Below, in pieces: positions 53,230 through 61,110 of a DNA stretch of 64,000 nt. Position 1 is the first letter of the stretch; every line of letters starts with the position of its first letter. Both the position numbers and the translations under genes were made by a program. Source of the DNA: Nocardia alni (lineage in GTDB: Bacteria > Actinomycetota > Actinomycetes > Mycobacteriales > Mycobacteriaceae); the NCBI RefSeq assembly GCF_019038435.1, contig NZ_JAGPOX010000012.1, forward strand, positions 1-64,000. Reading direction: 5' to 3'. Below the pieces are notes generated by a model. That model searched no databases. It saw nothing but the letters and a program-made list of their open reading frames with translations, and had not been told where the DNA came from.

Positions 53230-53574
53230 TTACGTCGCCCAGGCGTCCCGTTCCGGCCATGCCGGCGAGCAGCGTGGGTTGCCGTTGTCCCAGACCTCCA
53301 CGATCAACATCCGCCACGATGTCCAGCGCAGTGCCAGCTGTCCTACCAGGGCACGGCGATCATCAGGACGGGTGTCGTTCCAGCGCAGCAGATTGCCCGC
53401 CAGCCGGGCAGAGGTCTCGCTCGCGGCGTCGATGGCCCACGGCTGCAATGCCCACTTCTGGGCCACCTCGCTCGAGAACGCTCCCACAGAGCGCGCGACA
53501 TCATGACGGTCCAGCCACAGCATCGCGTCCGCAGTCGGTCTGCCGATCATGGTGTGGCCCGGATGCATCAGCAT
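53230..53574 (-). CDS. Short GHKL-ATPase-like protein (RsbW-type resemblance)
   Basis: 114 residues preceded by AGGAGGG. The text from VGAFSSEVAQKW to WRMLIVEVWDNGNP resembles the N and G1 parts of RsbW-like ATP-binding proteins, with an Asn in LAGNLLRW where the metal-binding Asn should lie. It ends before the later glycine boxes, so it may be truncated or a different family. It overlaps the upstream gene by seven bases and is the last gene of a five-gene group. Confidence 0.5.
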   Translation of the reverse strand: MLMHPGHTMIGRPTADAMLWLDRHDVARSVGAFSSEVAQKWALQPWAIDAASETSARLAGNLLRWNDTRPDDRRALVGQLALRWTSWRMLIVEVWDNGNPRCSPAWPERDAWAT

Positions 53575-54071
53575 CGAAAAGCCCTCCTGCTCAGTCCGCC
53601 GCCGCACGCATCGACCGCGGCCAGAACAACCGCGCCGGAAGGGCGATAGTCGTCCGCAGGTGCTTGCGACCAGCACCGGAACCCGCCGCTGCGGCGCCCG
53701 GGGGACGGCAGCGCGATCTCCGTGCCAGGCCGCGCCACCGCGATCTGAGCCCGGAACAGGCGCGCGAACGTTGTGATGTCGTCCGGGATGTCCGGCTTAC
53801 AGAGGAACGTCCAGCGCGAAGACCGAGGATGCGAGATGATCGGCCCCAAGCGAATGCCCTGCCGCTGCATATGCAGCCGGACCCGTGCGGCGAGTTCCGC
53901 GGGCATCGTGATCGCGCCGATCGTGTCGCCAGCGACGGCGACAATGGCCCGCAACTCCGGGCGTATCCGGGCATCGAGCCGACAGGTTCGCCGATAGAAC
54001 CGGCAGCGAGACGCGAGTGTGTCGGCGGGCAGCATCGGCAGAACCGTCGTGAGCTCGGCTGCCGCGGTCAT
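53568..54071 (-). CDS. Conserved hypothetical protein (bifunctional-primase-unlike, actinomycete family)
   Basis: 167 residues. It has CRFYRRTCRL, VGAITMPAEL-like text (IGAITMPAELAARVR), GPIISHPRSSRWTFLCKPDIPDD and EIALPSPG. This pattern is familiar from small proteins encoded near XRE regulators in actinomycetes, but I cannot assign a function. The ATG overlaps the stop of the preceding gene (ATGA). Confidence 0.6.
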   Translation of the reverse strand: MTAAAELTTVLPMLPADTLASRCRFYRRTCRLDARIRPELRAIVAVAGDTIGAITMPAELAARVRLHMQRQGIRLGPIISHPRSSRWTFLCKPDIPDDITTFARLFRAQIAVARPGTEIALPSPGRRSGGFRCWSQAPADDYRPSGAVVLAAVDACGGGLSRRAFRC

Positions 54072-54868
54072 GGTCGCTCCTCCTCAGAACGCCTATACGT
54101 CGGAGGCGGCATGTCCGGCACCGCACCGCCATGCGAGGCGGTGCGGAGGTCAGCGCGGATCTCGGTGAGGAAGAGCCCGACGTGGTTGATGGCCAATGCC
54201 CTGCATCTCGGCCGGTCACCAACTCCCCTGGTCAGCACATCGATTGCCGCATTCAGACCCGCCATGTAGCTGTGTTGGTAACCGTGCGAGGCGTCCTGGA
54301 CCGCGAGGGAAAGCAGCCTCGTGTACTCGGATCCGTACTCCCTGTTCAGTTGCGTGACCAGCGCAGTGGCCCGCGGCAGCGGGCTGTCGTCGTCGGCCCT
54401 CATCATGACTTCGGCCGGGGGAAGATTCAGACTCTCGAGAATTGGGAATTCGGACCGATCTTCGACGCTGACGGCCGTGCACCCGAGCTTGGACAGGAAT
54501 TCGTGCGCCTCATCCAGCCGCATCGGCCCGTACGCCGCGAACAATCGCCATTCCGCCTCGGTGGCGCCGCGCGGCCGGGGCAAAGTCGCGATATTCCATG
54601 CGTCCACATCGGGCTGCTCCGACTCGGCCGGAATGAGCAGTCGAGTCACTTCCTCGTCGGACATGGGTTCTTGCTCCTGTTCCAATCGGTAACCAGGACA
54701 ATGGGTTTGATCGCCCGGAGAATCGGGCGTAAGGGCCATGAGACCAGCCAGCACATGACCAATGTGATACCGGTCCGTTTCCCGCTCGATCGGCCCGGCC
54801 GCCGCCGGAATCGCGGTAGTCCCGAGTGTGTGCCGAGGTAGTGGCGAGGGTCTGTGGCTGGAGGTCAT
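54068..54868 (-). CDS. Hypothetical protein
   Basis: 266 residues from ATG 54868, five bases after AAGAGGA; an internal ATG at 54664, after AGGAGC, would give a 198-residue product. The second half is mixed alpha/beta with GATEAEWRLFAAYGPMRLDEA, LGCTAVSVEDRSEFPIL and a helical C-terminus (GYQHSYMAGLNAAIDVL). I recognise no domain. It is coupled to the next gene, so it belongs to the same unit. Confidence 0.6.
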   Translation of the reverse strand: MTSSHRPSPLPRHTLGTTAIPAAAGPIERETDRYHIGHVLAGLMALTPDSPGDQTHCPGYRLEQEQEPMSDEEVTRLLIPAESEQPDVDAWNIATLPRPRGATEAEWRLFAAYGPMRLDEAHEFLSKLGCTAVSVEDRSEFPILESLNLPPAEVMMRADDDSPLPRATALVTQLNREYGSEYTRLLSLAVQDASHGYQHSYMAGLNAAIDVLTRGVGDRPRCRALAINHVGLFLTEIRADLRTASHGGAVPDMPPPTYRRSEEERP

Positions 54869-54877
54869 GGATTCCTC

Positions 54878-55066
54878 TTACTTATTTCTCGAACAGTCGG
54901 TGATTCGGCAGCAAACGCATCCCTGCTGTGATCGCCCGGTCCAACCGGACCGCGGCCCGGTCATTCCATCGCGCCATATCGGTGAGAAAGGCTCAGCGGA
55001 TTCCTCGGCACGGAAGTGCAGCGGGCGGTCCAGGACAGGGAACTCGACGATCACGTGCAGTTCCAT
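54878..55066 (-). CDS. Small hypothetical protein
   Basis: 62 residues after a good site (GGAAGGG, six bases). MELHVIVEFPVLDRPLHF is beta-rich, followed by an acidic stretch and a Cys-containing tail (CVCCRITDC). It lies nine bases before the following gene on the same strand. No function can be given. Confidence 0.42.
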   Translation of the reverse strand: MELHVIVEFPVLDRPLHFRAEESAEPFSPIWRDGMTGPRSGWTGRSQQGCVCCRITDCSRNK

Positions 55067-55097
55067 ACGTGCCCTTCCGTCCGCCGCCGCCCCGCGC

Positions 55098-55406
55098 TCA
55101 GTCGTCGTTCAACTGAGCTGAGACGTAGGCGTGGGCGGCCAGGTAGCGCCTGCACTCCGGCCCGTGCCCGTCGTGGTGCTGTAAGTCCGCGTATGCCTCA
55201 TGAGAGTTGGCGAAGCCAGTCGGCTCCGCCGCGCATTCCTCGCGTATCGAGGTGTCCAGCATCAGCAACGCAGATCCTCGACCGGTACCGCTGCCGGGAC
55301 CTCTGGTCTGCCCTGGCCCACTTCGGACACGTTCGACCGTCTCCGATACCCGGGCCGGATATACCCTGGTATCGAACCGTTTGGCTGTGAGCGGCAAGGG
55401 ATCCAT
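55098..55406 (-). CDS. Small hypothetical protein
   Basis: 102 residues. The first 45 are basic with no clear start signal; the C-terminal half (EECAAEPTGFANSHEAYADL, then CRRYLAAHAYVS) looks like a genuine folded segment with two Cys and several His. The start may be the Met near 55262. It is the first gene of the group that runs away from the XRE regulator. Confidence 0.38.
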   Translation of the reverse strand: MDPLPLTAKRFDTRVYPARVSETVERVRSGPGQTRGPGSGTGRGSALLMLDTSIREECAAEPTGFANSHEAYADLQHHDGHGPECRRYLAAHAYVSAQLNDD

Positions 55407-55495
55407 GTCGTCAACGCTATGAAGAACCGATGGCTACCAGGGCACACGAACTGTGTGCCTGTTGGCGTGATCCGGCCCGGGAGGATTGAATCGTT

Positions 55496-56695
55496 ATGGA
55501 CATCGACGGCATCCCCCGGCGGATCGCGTATTGGCGCGATCGGCGCGGTCTAACACAGAGCGACTTGGCCGTTCGGCTCGCTGGCTCGAAATCGTGGGTT
55601 CAGAAGCTCGAATCCGGTGACAGACAGGCAGATCCGCGTATCAGCGTGCTGGAGCGGGTTGCATCGGCGCTGTCGATCCCACTCGAGGTACTCCTTGGTG
55701 CGGAGATGCCCCGTCGGGAATGCGTCGACGCCACCGAAATCGCACTGATTCGCGATACTCTTTTGCGGCCGGACGTCATCACCGGCGTCCACGCCACCGC
55801 TGAGCCGATTGATCTACACTCGCTCGCCCGCCGTGCCGACTACTGCTTCGAGGCGTATCAAGCGGCGCACTACTCAACTCTGGGCCGGGTCCTCCCGGAT
55901 CTGATCCTCGAGGGTCAACGAGCAGCCCAATCCAACGACCAAGCGGCGCTTGCCACATTGTCGAGCATTTACCATGTGACGGCGCTGGTGCTGATGAAAT
56001 TCTCGGATGCGACACTGGCCTGGCACGCTGCCGATCGCGCCCTGACCACCGCTCATCGGAGCGGCGACGCGGCCTCGATCGGGCTGGCAGCTCAGATGTT
56101 CACCTACGCGATGTTCGGTCAGGGACAAGCACAAGCGGGTGCGGAGCTGTCGATCAGCACCGCCGAGACATTCGCCGCCGAGCTGCAAGCCCTCGGACCA
56201 CCGGGATGGTCGGTTTACGGCAGCATGTTCCTGAAGGCCGCCGTTGCCGTTGCGGCAACTGAAAATATCAGCACCACGAGGGATTTGATTGCCGAAGCCA
56301 AAGAAGCGGCCGGACGTACCGGCGACAATCGGAACGACTTCCATACCTGCTTCGGTATAACGAACTGTCTGCTGCACGAAGCGTCGGTGCTGGGTCAGTT
56401 CGGTGAGTACAGCGCTGCCATCGACGCCGCCGCCCGTATCACTCCTGATGCGTTGGCCGCGCTGTCCCGTGAACGTAGAACGCATCACTTCATCGACACC
56501 GCTGTGGCCCACCACGGTCTCCACCAAGATGACCATGCCCTGGATTACCTGCTGGACGCCGAACGCCATGCGCCGCAAGAAGTTCACTGCCGACCTGCGA
56601 CGCGACAACTGATCGGTGACATGCTGCACCAAGCGAAAGGCAGCGGGTCTTGGGCCCTTCAAGGATTGGCCCAGCGATCCGGCGTGGTTCGATGA
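55496..56695 (+). CDS. XRE family transcriptional regulator with C-terminal helical repeat domain
   Basis: 399 residues. N-terminal helix-turn-helix at about 8-60 (GLTQSDLAVRLAGSKSWVQKLESG). The remainder is all-helical with TPR-like spacing, as in large actinomycete XRE regulators of specialised metabolism. Its stop overlaps the flavoprotein start (ATGA). It is the nearest regulator upstream of the ten-gene nucleoside operon and divergent from a five-gene group, so it may control either. Confidence 0.82.
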   Translation: MDIDGIPRRIAYWRDRRGLTQSDLAVRLAGSKSWVQKLESGDRQADPRISVLERVASALSIPLEVLLGAEMPRRECVDATEIALIRDTLLRPDVITGVHATAEPIDLHSLARRADYCFEAYQAAHYSTLGRVLPDLILEGQRAAQSNDQAALATLSSIYHVTALVLMKFSDATLAWHAADRALTTAHRSGDAASIGLAAQMFTYAMFGQGQAQAGAELSISTAETFAAELQALGPPGWSVYGSMFLKAAVAVAATENISTTRDLIAEAKEAAGRTGDNRNDFHTCFGITNCLLHEASVLGQFGEYSAAIDAAARITPDALAALSRERRTHHFIDTAVAHHGLHQDDHALDYLLDAERHAPQEVHCRPATRQLIGDMLHQAKGSGSWALQGLAQRSGVVR

Positions 56696-57237
56696 GCGGT
56701 ATGCCAGTTCTGTATGTCATCGGATGCGCCGCTCCGCCGGTCCTGAAGATCCAGACCTTGATCACCAGCGCGATCGACCGAGGCTGGGATACATGCCTGA
56801 TCCTGACAGCGACCGCGGACCGCTGGCTGGCCGACTCAACCAACACACTGACTGAACTCACCGGAAACCCGATCCGAACCAACTACAAGCTGCCCGGGCG
56901 GCCCGACGTACTGCCACCGGCAGACGCCATGCTGGTAGCACCGGCTACCTCCAACACGATCAACAAGTGGGCCGCCGGCATCAGCGACACGTTGCCACTC
57001 GGGCTGATCACTGAGGCAATCGGCAAGGGCCTGCCGCTGGTAGCGTTGCCATTTCTGAACGAGGCACAAGCCAAGCATCCAGCGTTTTCACGCAGTGTGG
57101 AGATCCTTCGCGGCGCCGGCGTGCAGATTCTCCTCGGTGAGGAAGGACCACATGGTCTCGGTGGTGGCAGCGGCGCAGATTTTCCATGGGAGTTGGCGCT
57201 GGATCGGTTGGAACCAGCTCCAACGAATACGAAATGA
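56692..57237 (+). CDS. Flavoprotein (PPC decarboxylase-like fold)
   Basis: 181 residues. YVIGCAAPPVLKIQTLI at the N-terminus and the middle block DAMLVAPATSNTINKWAAGISD match the Flavoprotein family (phosphopantothenoylcysteine decarboxylase, Dfp, EpiD fold), in which PAT.N.I.K lines the FMN site. The catalytic His of Dfp is not obvious. Coupled to the XRE regulator. The family includes enzymes that decarboxylate cysteine residues and relatives of unknown activity. Confidence 0.75.
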   Translation: MSGMPVLYVIGCAAPPVLKIQTLITSAIDRGWDTCLILTATADRWLADSTNTLTELTGNPIRTNYKLPGRPDVLPPADAMLVAPATSNTINKWAAGISDTLPLGLITEAIGKGLPLVALPFLNEAQAKHPAFSRSVEILRGAGVQILLGEEGPHGLGGGSGADFPWELALDRLEPAPTNTK

Positions 57238-57332
57238 GCCATCGTCGGTAGGAGCCGGGGTATTGGTGGCTGGGCGACACCCCAGCCCGAGCCGGCGGAA
57301 CTTATCGATATCCTTCGGGGCAGACCAAGCAC

Positions 57333-58383
57333 TGACCTGTGCGGCTGACGGAGATCGACTACGCCCGGATCCCGGATTGTGTCTTCTGCTGAAGTCTCTC
57401 ATACGGGGTCTGGCCGTCCAGGCCGCCGTGGGGCCGGTGGTAGTTGTAATAGTCCTGCCACTCTTTGAGTTTCGCGTTGAAGACGTTCACGTCGTCGATC
57501 ACGACGCCCTCGAGCAGCCGGTAGAACTCCTCGGCATCTATCCGGTGCGAGCGCTCCACCTTGCCGTTCAAGCGGGGCGTTCGCGGCTTGATGTAGACGT
57601 GGTTCATGCCCTTGTCCAGCACGTGCCAGTGGAACCCGGACTGGAACTCCGCCCCGTTGTCGGTTTGGATCGTCTCGACCGCGAACGGCAGCTGCGACAC
57701 GACGTAGTCCAGGAACTGGATCGCGGTCTTCTGGTTGTTGCGCGGGTAGATCTTCAGGATCCGCAGCCGGGTGCAGTCGTCGATCGCGGTGTACTGGTAG
57801 AACTTCCCGCGCCGGCCAACCGGTTTCACCGTCGGGGTACCGGCCTTGCCTGGCAGGGGTTCGACGAACTTGACGTCGACCTGCACGTGATGGCCAGGGC
57901 GTTGCTTCTCGTACCGTTTCCAGCGGCGGTCGTGCCGCTTGTAACGCTGGGAGGCCGGGAGCCGACCCATGTCGAGGCGCTTCAGGATGCGCCATACCCC
58001 GGATTTGCTGATCTGGATGTCGTGGTAGCGCGCGAGGTACATGCGGATCTTGTCCGGCCCGAAGTGGTAGTGCTGCCGGAGATGGATGATCTTCTCGACG
58101 ACGTCGGCGCGGGTCGCGGTCGGGCTGGTCCGCGGGCGCCGCGATCGCTCACGCAGCCCATCGACGCCCTCGTTCTCATACCGGTGCAGCCACGTGTAGT
58201 ACGTGGGGCGGCTGATTCCGAAGTACCGACAGGTCATCGCGACGTTGCCGGTGACTTCCTCGACATGACGAAGGACCGCCAGGCACCGACGCACCTCGCG
58301 GTCCATGACAAGCTCACTCACCCGAATCTCCCTACTGTTCAAGGGATCCGAGTGTCAAGCATCTCCGTCAGTTTTATAGGTCA
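57333..58383 (-). mobile_element. IS481-family insertion sequence
   Basis: 1051 bp. The ends read TGACCT (57333) and AGGTCA (58383). The imperfect terminal repeats share TGACCT, then CTGACGGAGAT, then CGGATCCC at matching distances. The element is flanked by GCAC on both sides (57329-57332 and 58384-58387), a probable 4-bp target duplication. One intact transposase gene fills the element, so it may still be active. Confidence 0.85.
57359..58321 (-). CDS. IS481 family transposase
   Basis: 320 residues. N-terminal helix-turn-helix (GNVAMTCRYFGISRPTYYTW) then an rve integrase core with the DDE acids in VQVDVKFVE, IQTDNGAEFQ and NGKVERSHRIDAEEFY. GTG 58321 follows AGGGAG and is preferred to an in-frame TTG seven codons earlier. 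No frameshift. Confidence 0.92.
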   Translation of the reverse strand: MSELVMDREVRRCLAVLRHVEEVTGNVAMTCRYFGISRPTYYTWLHRYENEGVDGLRERSRRPRTSPTATRADVVEKIIHLRQHYHFGPDKIRMYLARYHDIQISKSGVWRILKRLDMGRLPASQRYKRHDRRWKRYEKQRPGHHVQVDVKFVEPLPGKAGTPTVKPVGRRGKFYQYTAIDDCTRLRILKIYPRNNQKTAIQFLDYVVSQLPFAVETIQTDNGAEFQSGFHWHVLDKGMNHVYIKPRTPRLNGKVERSHRIDAEEFYRLLEGVVIDDVNVFNAKLKEWQDYYNYHRPHGGLDGQTPYERLQQKTQSGIRA

Positions 58384-58510
58384 GCACCCGTAACCAGGAC
58401 GATTGTCGGCGGCCAGCTGCAACTTCCCATCAGCAGCCACGTGGCGGGAGTCGACTGGCCGCAGTGGCAACCCCACCGGGATTCGGTGGGCGTCTAAAGA
58501 ATGAGCGATA

Positions 58511-58739
58511 TGCGGCTACTTAAGACTGGTGGTAGGGCTTGATCCCGGCCAGGATCAGTCCCAGGTACCCGGTGGGAGGCTCCCTATGCGGCTGCCCGCC
58601 AGTGTGATCGGTGTGGCTCGCTAATGGCTTGCGTCCCATCGGGTTACCGTACGGGCGTGGCTGGAAAGGGGTTTGCCCTGGCTCGAAGTAGCGGTGCCTT
58701 CCTGCACGGATACCTATCCGTCGATCTGGAAGGATACCG
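58511..58739 (+). ncRNA. Candidate bridge-RNA region in the left end of the IS110 element
   Basis: IS110 recombinases of the IS621 type use a structured RNA made from the non-coding end to pair target and donor DNA. This segment is GC-rich and shows several possible stems, such as GATCCCGGCCAGGATC (58540-58555) and CCCATCGGGTTACCGTACGGG-type pairing near 58635-58655. The presence of an RNA is inferred from family and position only. Confidence 0.35.
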
Positions 58740-59903
58740 ATGCCGGTCATCATCGGAATGGACCCGCACAAACGCTCGGCCACCATCGAATTCATCGACC
58801 GTGACGCGAGCATCCTCGCGACCGGTCGTTACGGCACCGACACCGCCGGATACGGTGACATGCTCACCGCCGCACAACGATTCCCCGAGCGGGTGTGGGC
58901 GATCGAGGGCTGCAACGGTGTCGGCCGGCACCTGGCGCACCGGCTGGTCACCGACGGGGAAACCGTCATCGATGTGCCCGCGAAACTCTCGGCGCAGGTG
59001 CGGGTGTTCGCCACCGGCAACGGCCGCAAAACCGATCCAGTCGACGCGCATTCGGTCGCGTTGGCGGCGTTGCGGTCGCCGAATCTGCGGCGGGTGCAGG
59101 CGGATCCGGAGCTGCTCGCGTTGGGCCTGCTGGTCGATCGTCGTGACGAACTCGGCCGGGCCCACACCGAGCTGTTGAACCGGATCCACCGCCTGCTGCT
59201 GGAGTTGGTGCCCGGAGGCGCCAAACGGTTTCTCTCCGCCATGCAGGCCCGCGCCCTGGCCGAGATCATCGAACCCGGCGATGCCGCGGCCCGGGTCCGT
59301 TTGCGGCTGGTGAGCGAACTGATCGACGACCTCGAGGTCGTCGACCGGAAAACCAAAGCGGCGGACAAAGAACTCAAACAACTGGTCCTCGCGCGCGGAT
59401 CGACCCTGATGGACCTCAACGGCATCGGGCCCTGTGGTGCGGCACGGCTTCTCGCTGACACCGACAGCGTCTACCGTTTCACCTCCCGGGACCGGTTCGC
59501 GTCCTGGAACCCCGCCGCGCCCCTGGACGCGTCATCGGGAGATCAGAAGCGACACCGACTGTCCCGGGCCGGCAACCGCAAGATCAACCACGTCCTGCAC
59601 ACCATGGCAGTAGTCCAGCTGCGTCACCCGACCGCAGGCCGGGTCTATTACGACAGAAAGAAGGCTGCCGGGAAAACCTCGATGGAGGCGATGCGGGCCC
59701 TCAAACGACGCCTGTCCAACGTCGTCTACCAGCGGATGCTCACAGACCAGCGGCGACGAGACGCGGCAAGCCCGGGAGGGCACTCGGGGGCGACTACTGA
59801 CTCCAGCGCGACCGGCCCTACCCCGCACACCGATCCTTCGGACAAGCCACAACCCGGACCTACCGCCACCCAGTCTAACGGCGAACTCCCAACCGCCACT
59901 TGA
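58740..59903 (+). CDS. IS110 family transposase/recombinase
   Basis: 387 residues. The N-terminal RuvC-like DEDD domain has GMDPHK, AIEGCNG and RKTDPVDAHSVA. The C-terminal Transposase_20 domain has LNGIGPCGAARLLADT and the Ser-containing PLDASSGDQKRHRLSRAGNRKIN block with the predicted nucleophile Ser. The last 60 residues are Pro/Thr-rich and probably disordered. Intact, with start four bases after AAGGATACCG. Confidence 0.93.
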   Translation: MPVIIGMDPHKRSATIEFIDRDASILATGRYGTDTAGYGDMLTAAQRFPERVWAIEGCNGVGRHLAHRLVTDGETVIDVPAKLSAQVRVFATGNGRKTDPVDAHSVALAALRSPNLRRVQADPELLALGLLVDRRDELGRAHTELLNRIHRLLLELVPGGAKRFLSAMQARALAEIIEPGDAAARVRLRLVSELIDDLEVVDRKTKAADKELKQLVLARGSTLMDLNGIGPCGAARLLADTDSVYRFTSRDRFASWNPAAPLDASSGDQKRHRLSRAGNRKINHVLHTMAVVQLRHPTAGRVYYDRKKAAGKTSMEAMRALKRRLSNVVYQRMLTDQRRRDAASPGGHSGATTDSSATGPTPHTDPSDKPQPGPTATQSNGELPTAT

Positions 59904-59988
59904 CATAAAGGGGAGCCATTATCGCTCACTATGAATAACTATCGCCAGATTGACCGTCGACAGCATCCGGAAATGCTTATTGCAGGTT

Positions 59989-61110
59989 TCACCGAAAGAC
60001 GTCTGCGAAGGTGTAGGCGAGGACGAGCGCGTCCTCGTTTCCCGCTGCGGCGAACGTGGCGAGTAGGTGTTGGAAGGCTGCTGCTCCGTCATGATCGTGC
60101 AGCGCCAATGGGCGGTGATGGGTGAGGAGGTGTGTCAGGTGTGGGACTACCGCGTCGCTGGCGATACGGTCCTGGGCGTACGCTCCATTGCCGTTTATGG
60201 CATCGCTGATGGCGATCAGGGCTCTTTTTTCGTCGAGCGGGGCCAGGAATTTCATGGTTTCGACGACATAGTGGACCGAATGCGGAATCCATGTGACCGC
60301 GCACCTCGCAAGGATCGGAAAGGCGAGGTCGGCGAAATTCGTCAGATTGGGCCCTGCCGGAGGGCCTTGCTTGTGCTGGTGTTGGAACGCTCCGCTGGCG
60401 AAGAAGAGTTGTTGGGCTACCGTGTCCGCGATCTTCGCCGCACCCTGGAGTTCGGAGCGCTCGTCCTCGGAAAGCTCGGCAGTGGCCAGAAGCTGTTCGG
60501 GGTGGCGGCCCCAGCGTTCCGCGGCGCTGTCGGCGGCCTGTGTCAGCAGCTTGAACACTCGGCTTTGGGTGGATTCCTCGCCCGGTGTCAAGTATTCGCG
60601 GGTGCATTGGGCCACGAATTGGGCCTCGTCGGCGAAGGTGGGTGCAGTCCGCATCCATGTTTCGATGGTTCGGGTCGCGAATGGGGTTTGCTGGTCGACC
60701 GCGAGAAAGCTGAGGGTGCTCACGTATGCTCGGCCGAGTTCGCTGGTGGCGTCGGGCCGGTCGTCTCTGGATGCGAAACGTTCGAGAACGGCGTCGACTT
60801 CGGTAGGTGCCGAACCGAGTTCCTCCGCAAGACGGCAAATCAGAACGGTCTGGACCGTTGTGTTGGTTTCGGCGAGGAGGAGGCCGCCCAATGCTCTGAC
60901 CCGCTGTGGTGGAGTCGAATCGGCGAGTACGAGACGCGCGGCTCGAGCGGCGACCATCCGGACGACCTCGCTGTCGTCGTGCAGCGCGTTGTTGACGATC
61001 CGGTGTATGTCGGGTCCGTGGTCGGACTCTCTCCATGCCGGCCGGTTCAGCAAGTGAATGAGACCCCCGACGGCCATGTCCCGCATCCCGGGCCCCCAGA
61101 CGACTGCCAT
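59989..61110 (-). CDS. Helical-repeat protein paired with the NTPase
   Basis: 373 residues, almost all helix, with HEAT/ARM-like text such as ALHDDSEVVRMVAARAARLVLADS and VQTVLICRLAEELG. There is no catalytic motif. Its ATG overlaps the stop of the P-loop NTPase gene (TGATG), so the two are made together. It may be the sensor or scaffold half of a two-protein STAND-like system. The IS110 element lies just past its 3' end. Confidence 0.62.
   Translation of the reverse strand: MAVVWGPGMRDMAVGGLIHLLNRPAWRESDHGPDIHRIVNNALHDDSEVVRMVAARAARLVLADSTPPQRVRALGGLLLAETNTTVQTVLICRLAEELGSAPTEVDAVLERFASRDDRPDATSELGRAYVSTLSFLAVDQQTPFATRTIETWMRTAPTFADEAQFVAQCTREYLTPGEESTQSRVFKLLTQAADSAAERWGRHPEQLLATAELSEDERSELQGAAKIADTVAQQLFFASGAFQHQHKQGPPAGPNLTNFADLAFPILARCAVTWIPHSVHYVVETMKFLAPLDEKRALIAISDAINGNGAYAQDRIASDAVVPHLTHLLTHHRPLALHDHDGAAAFQHLLATFAAAGNEDALVLAYTFADVFR

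Larger units (their letters stand above)
58502..59928 (+). mobile_element. IS110-family insertion sequence (limits approximate)
   Basis: The element contains one intact DEDD transposase. TGAGCGATA at 58502-58510 is repeated in inverse at 59920-59928, close to the likely ends. IS110 elements normally lack true terminal repeats, so the exact edges are uncertain. Unlike the neighbouring IS481 it has about 230 bp of non-coding sequence before the transposase. Confidence 0.65.

Noticed and set aside
53072..53317. Frameshifted continuation of the GHKL-like gene
   Set aside because: Sequence in this other frame does not contain the glycine-box motifs that would be missing, so a frameshift is not supported.
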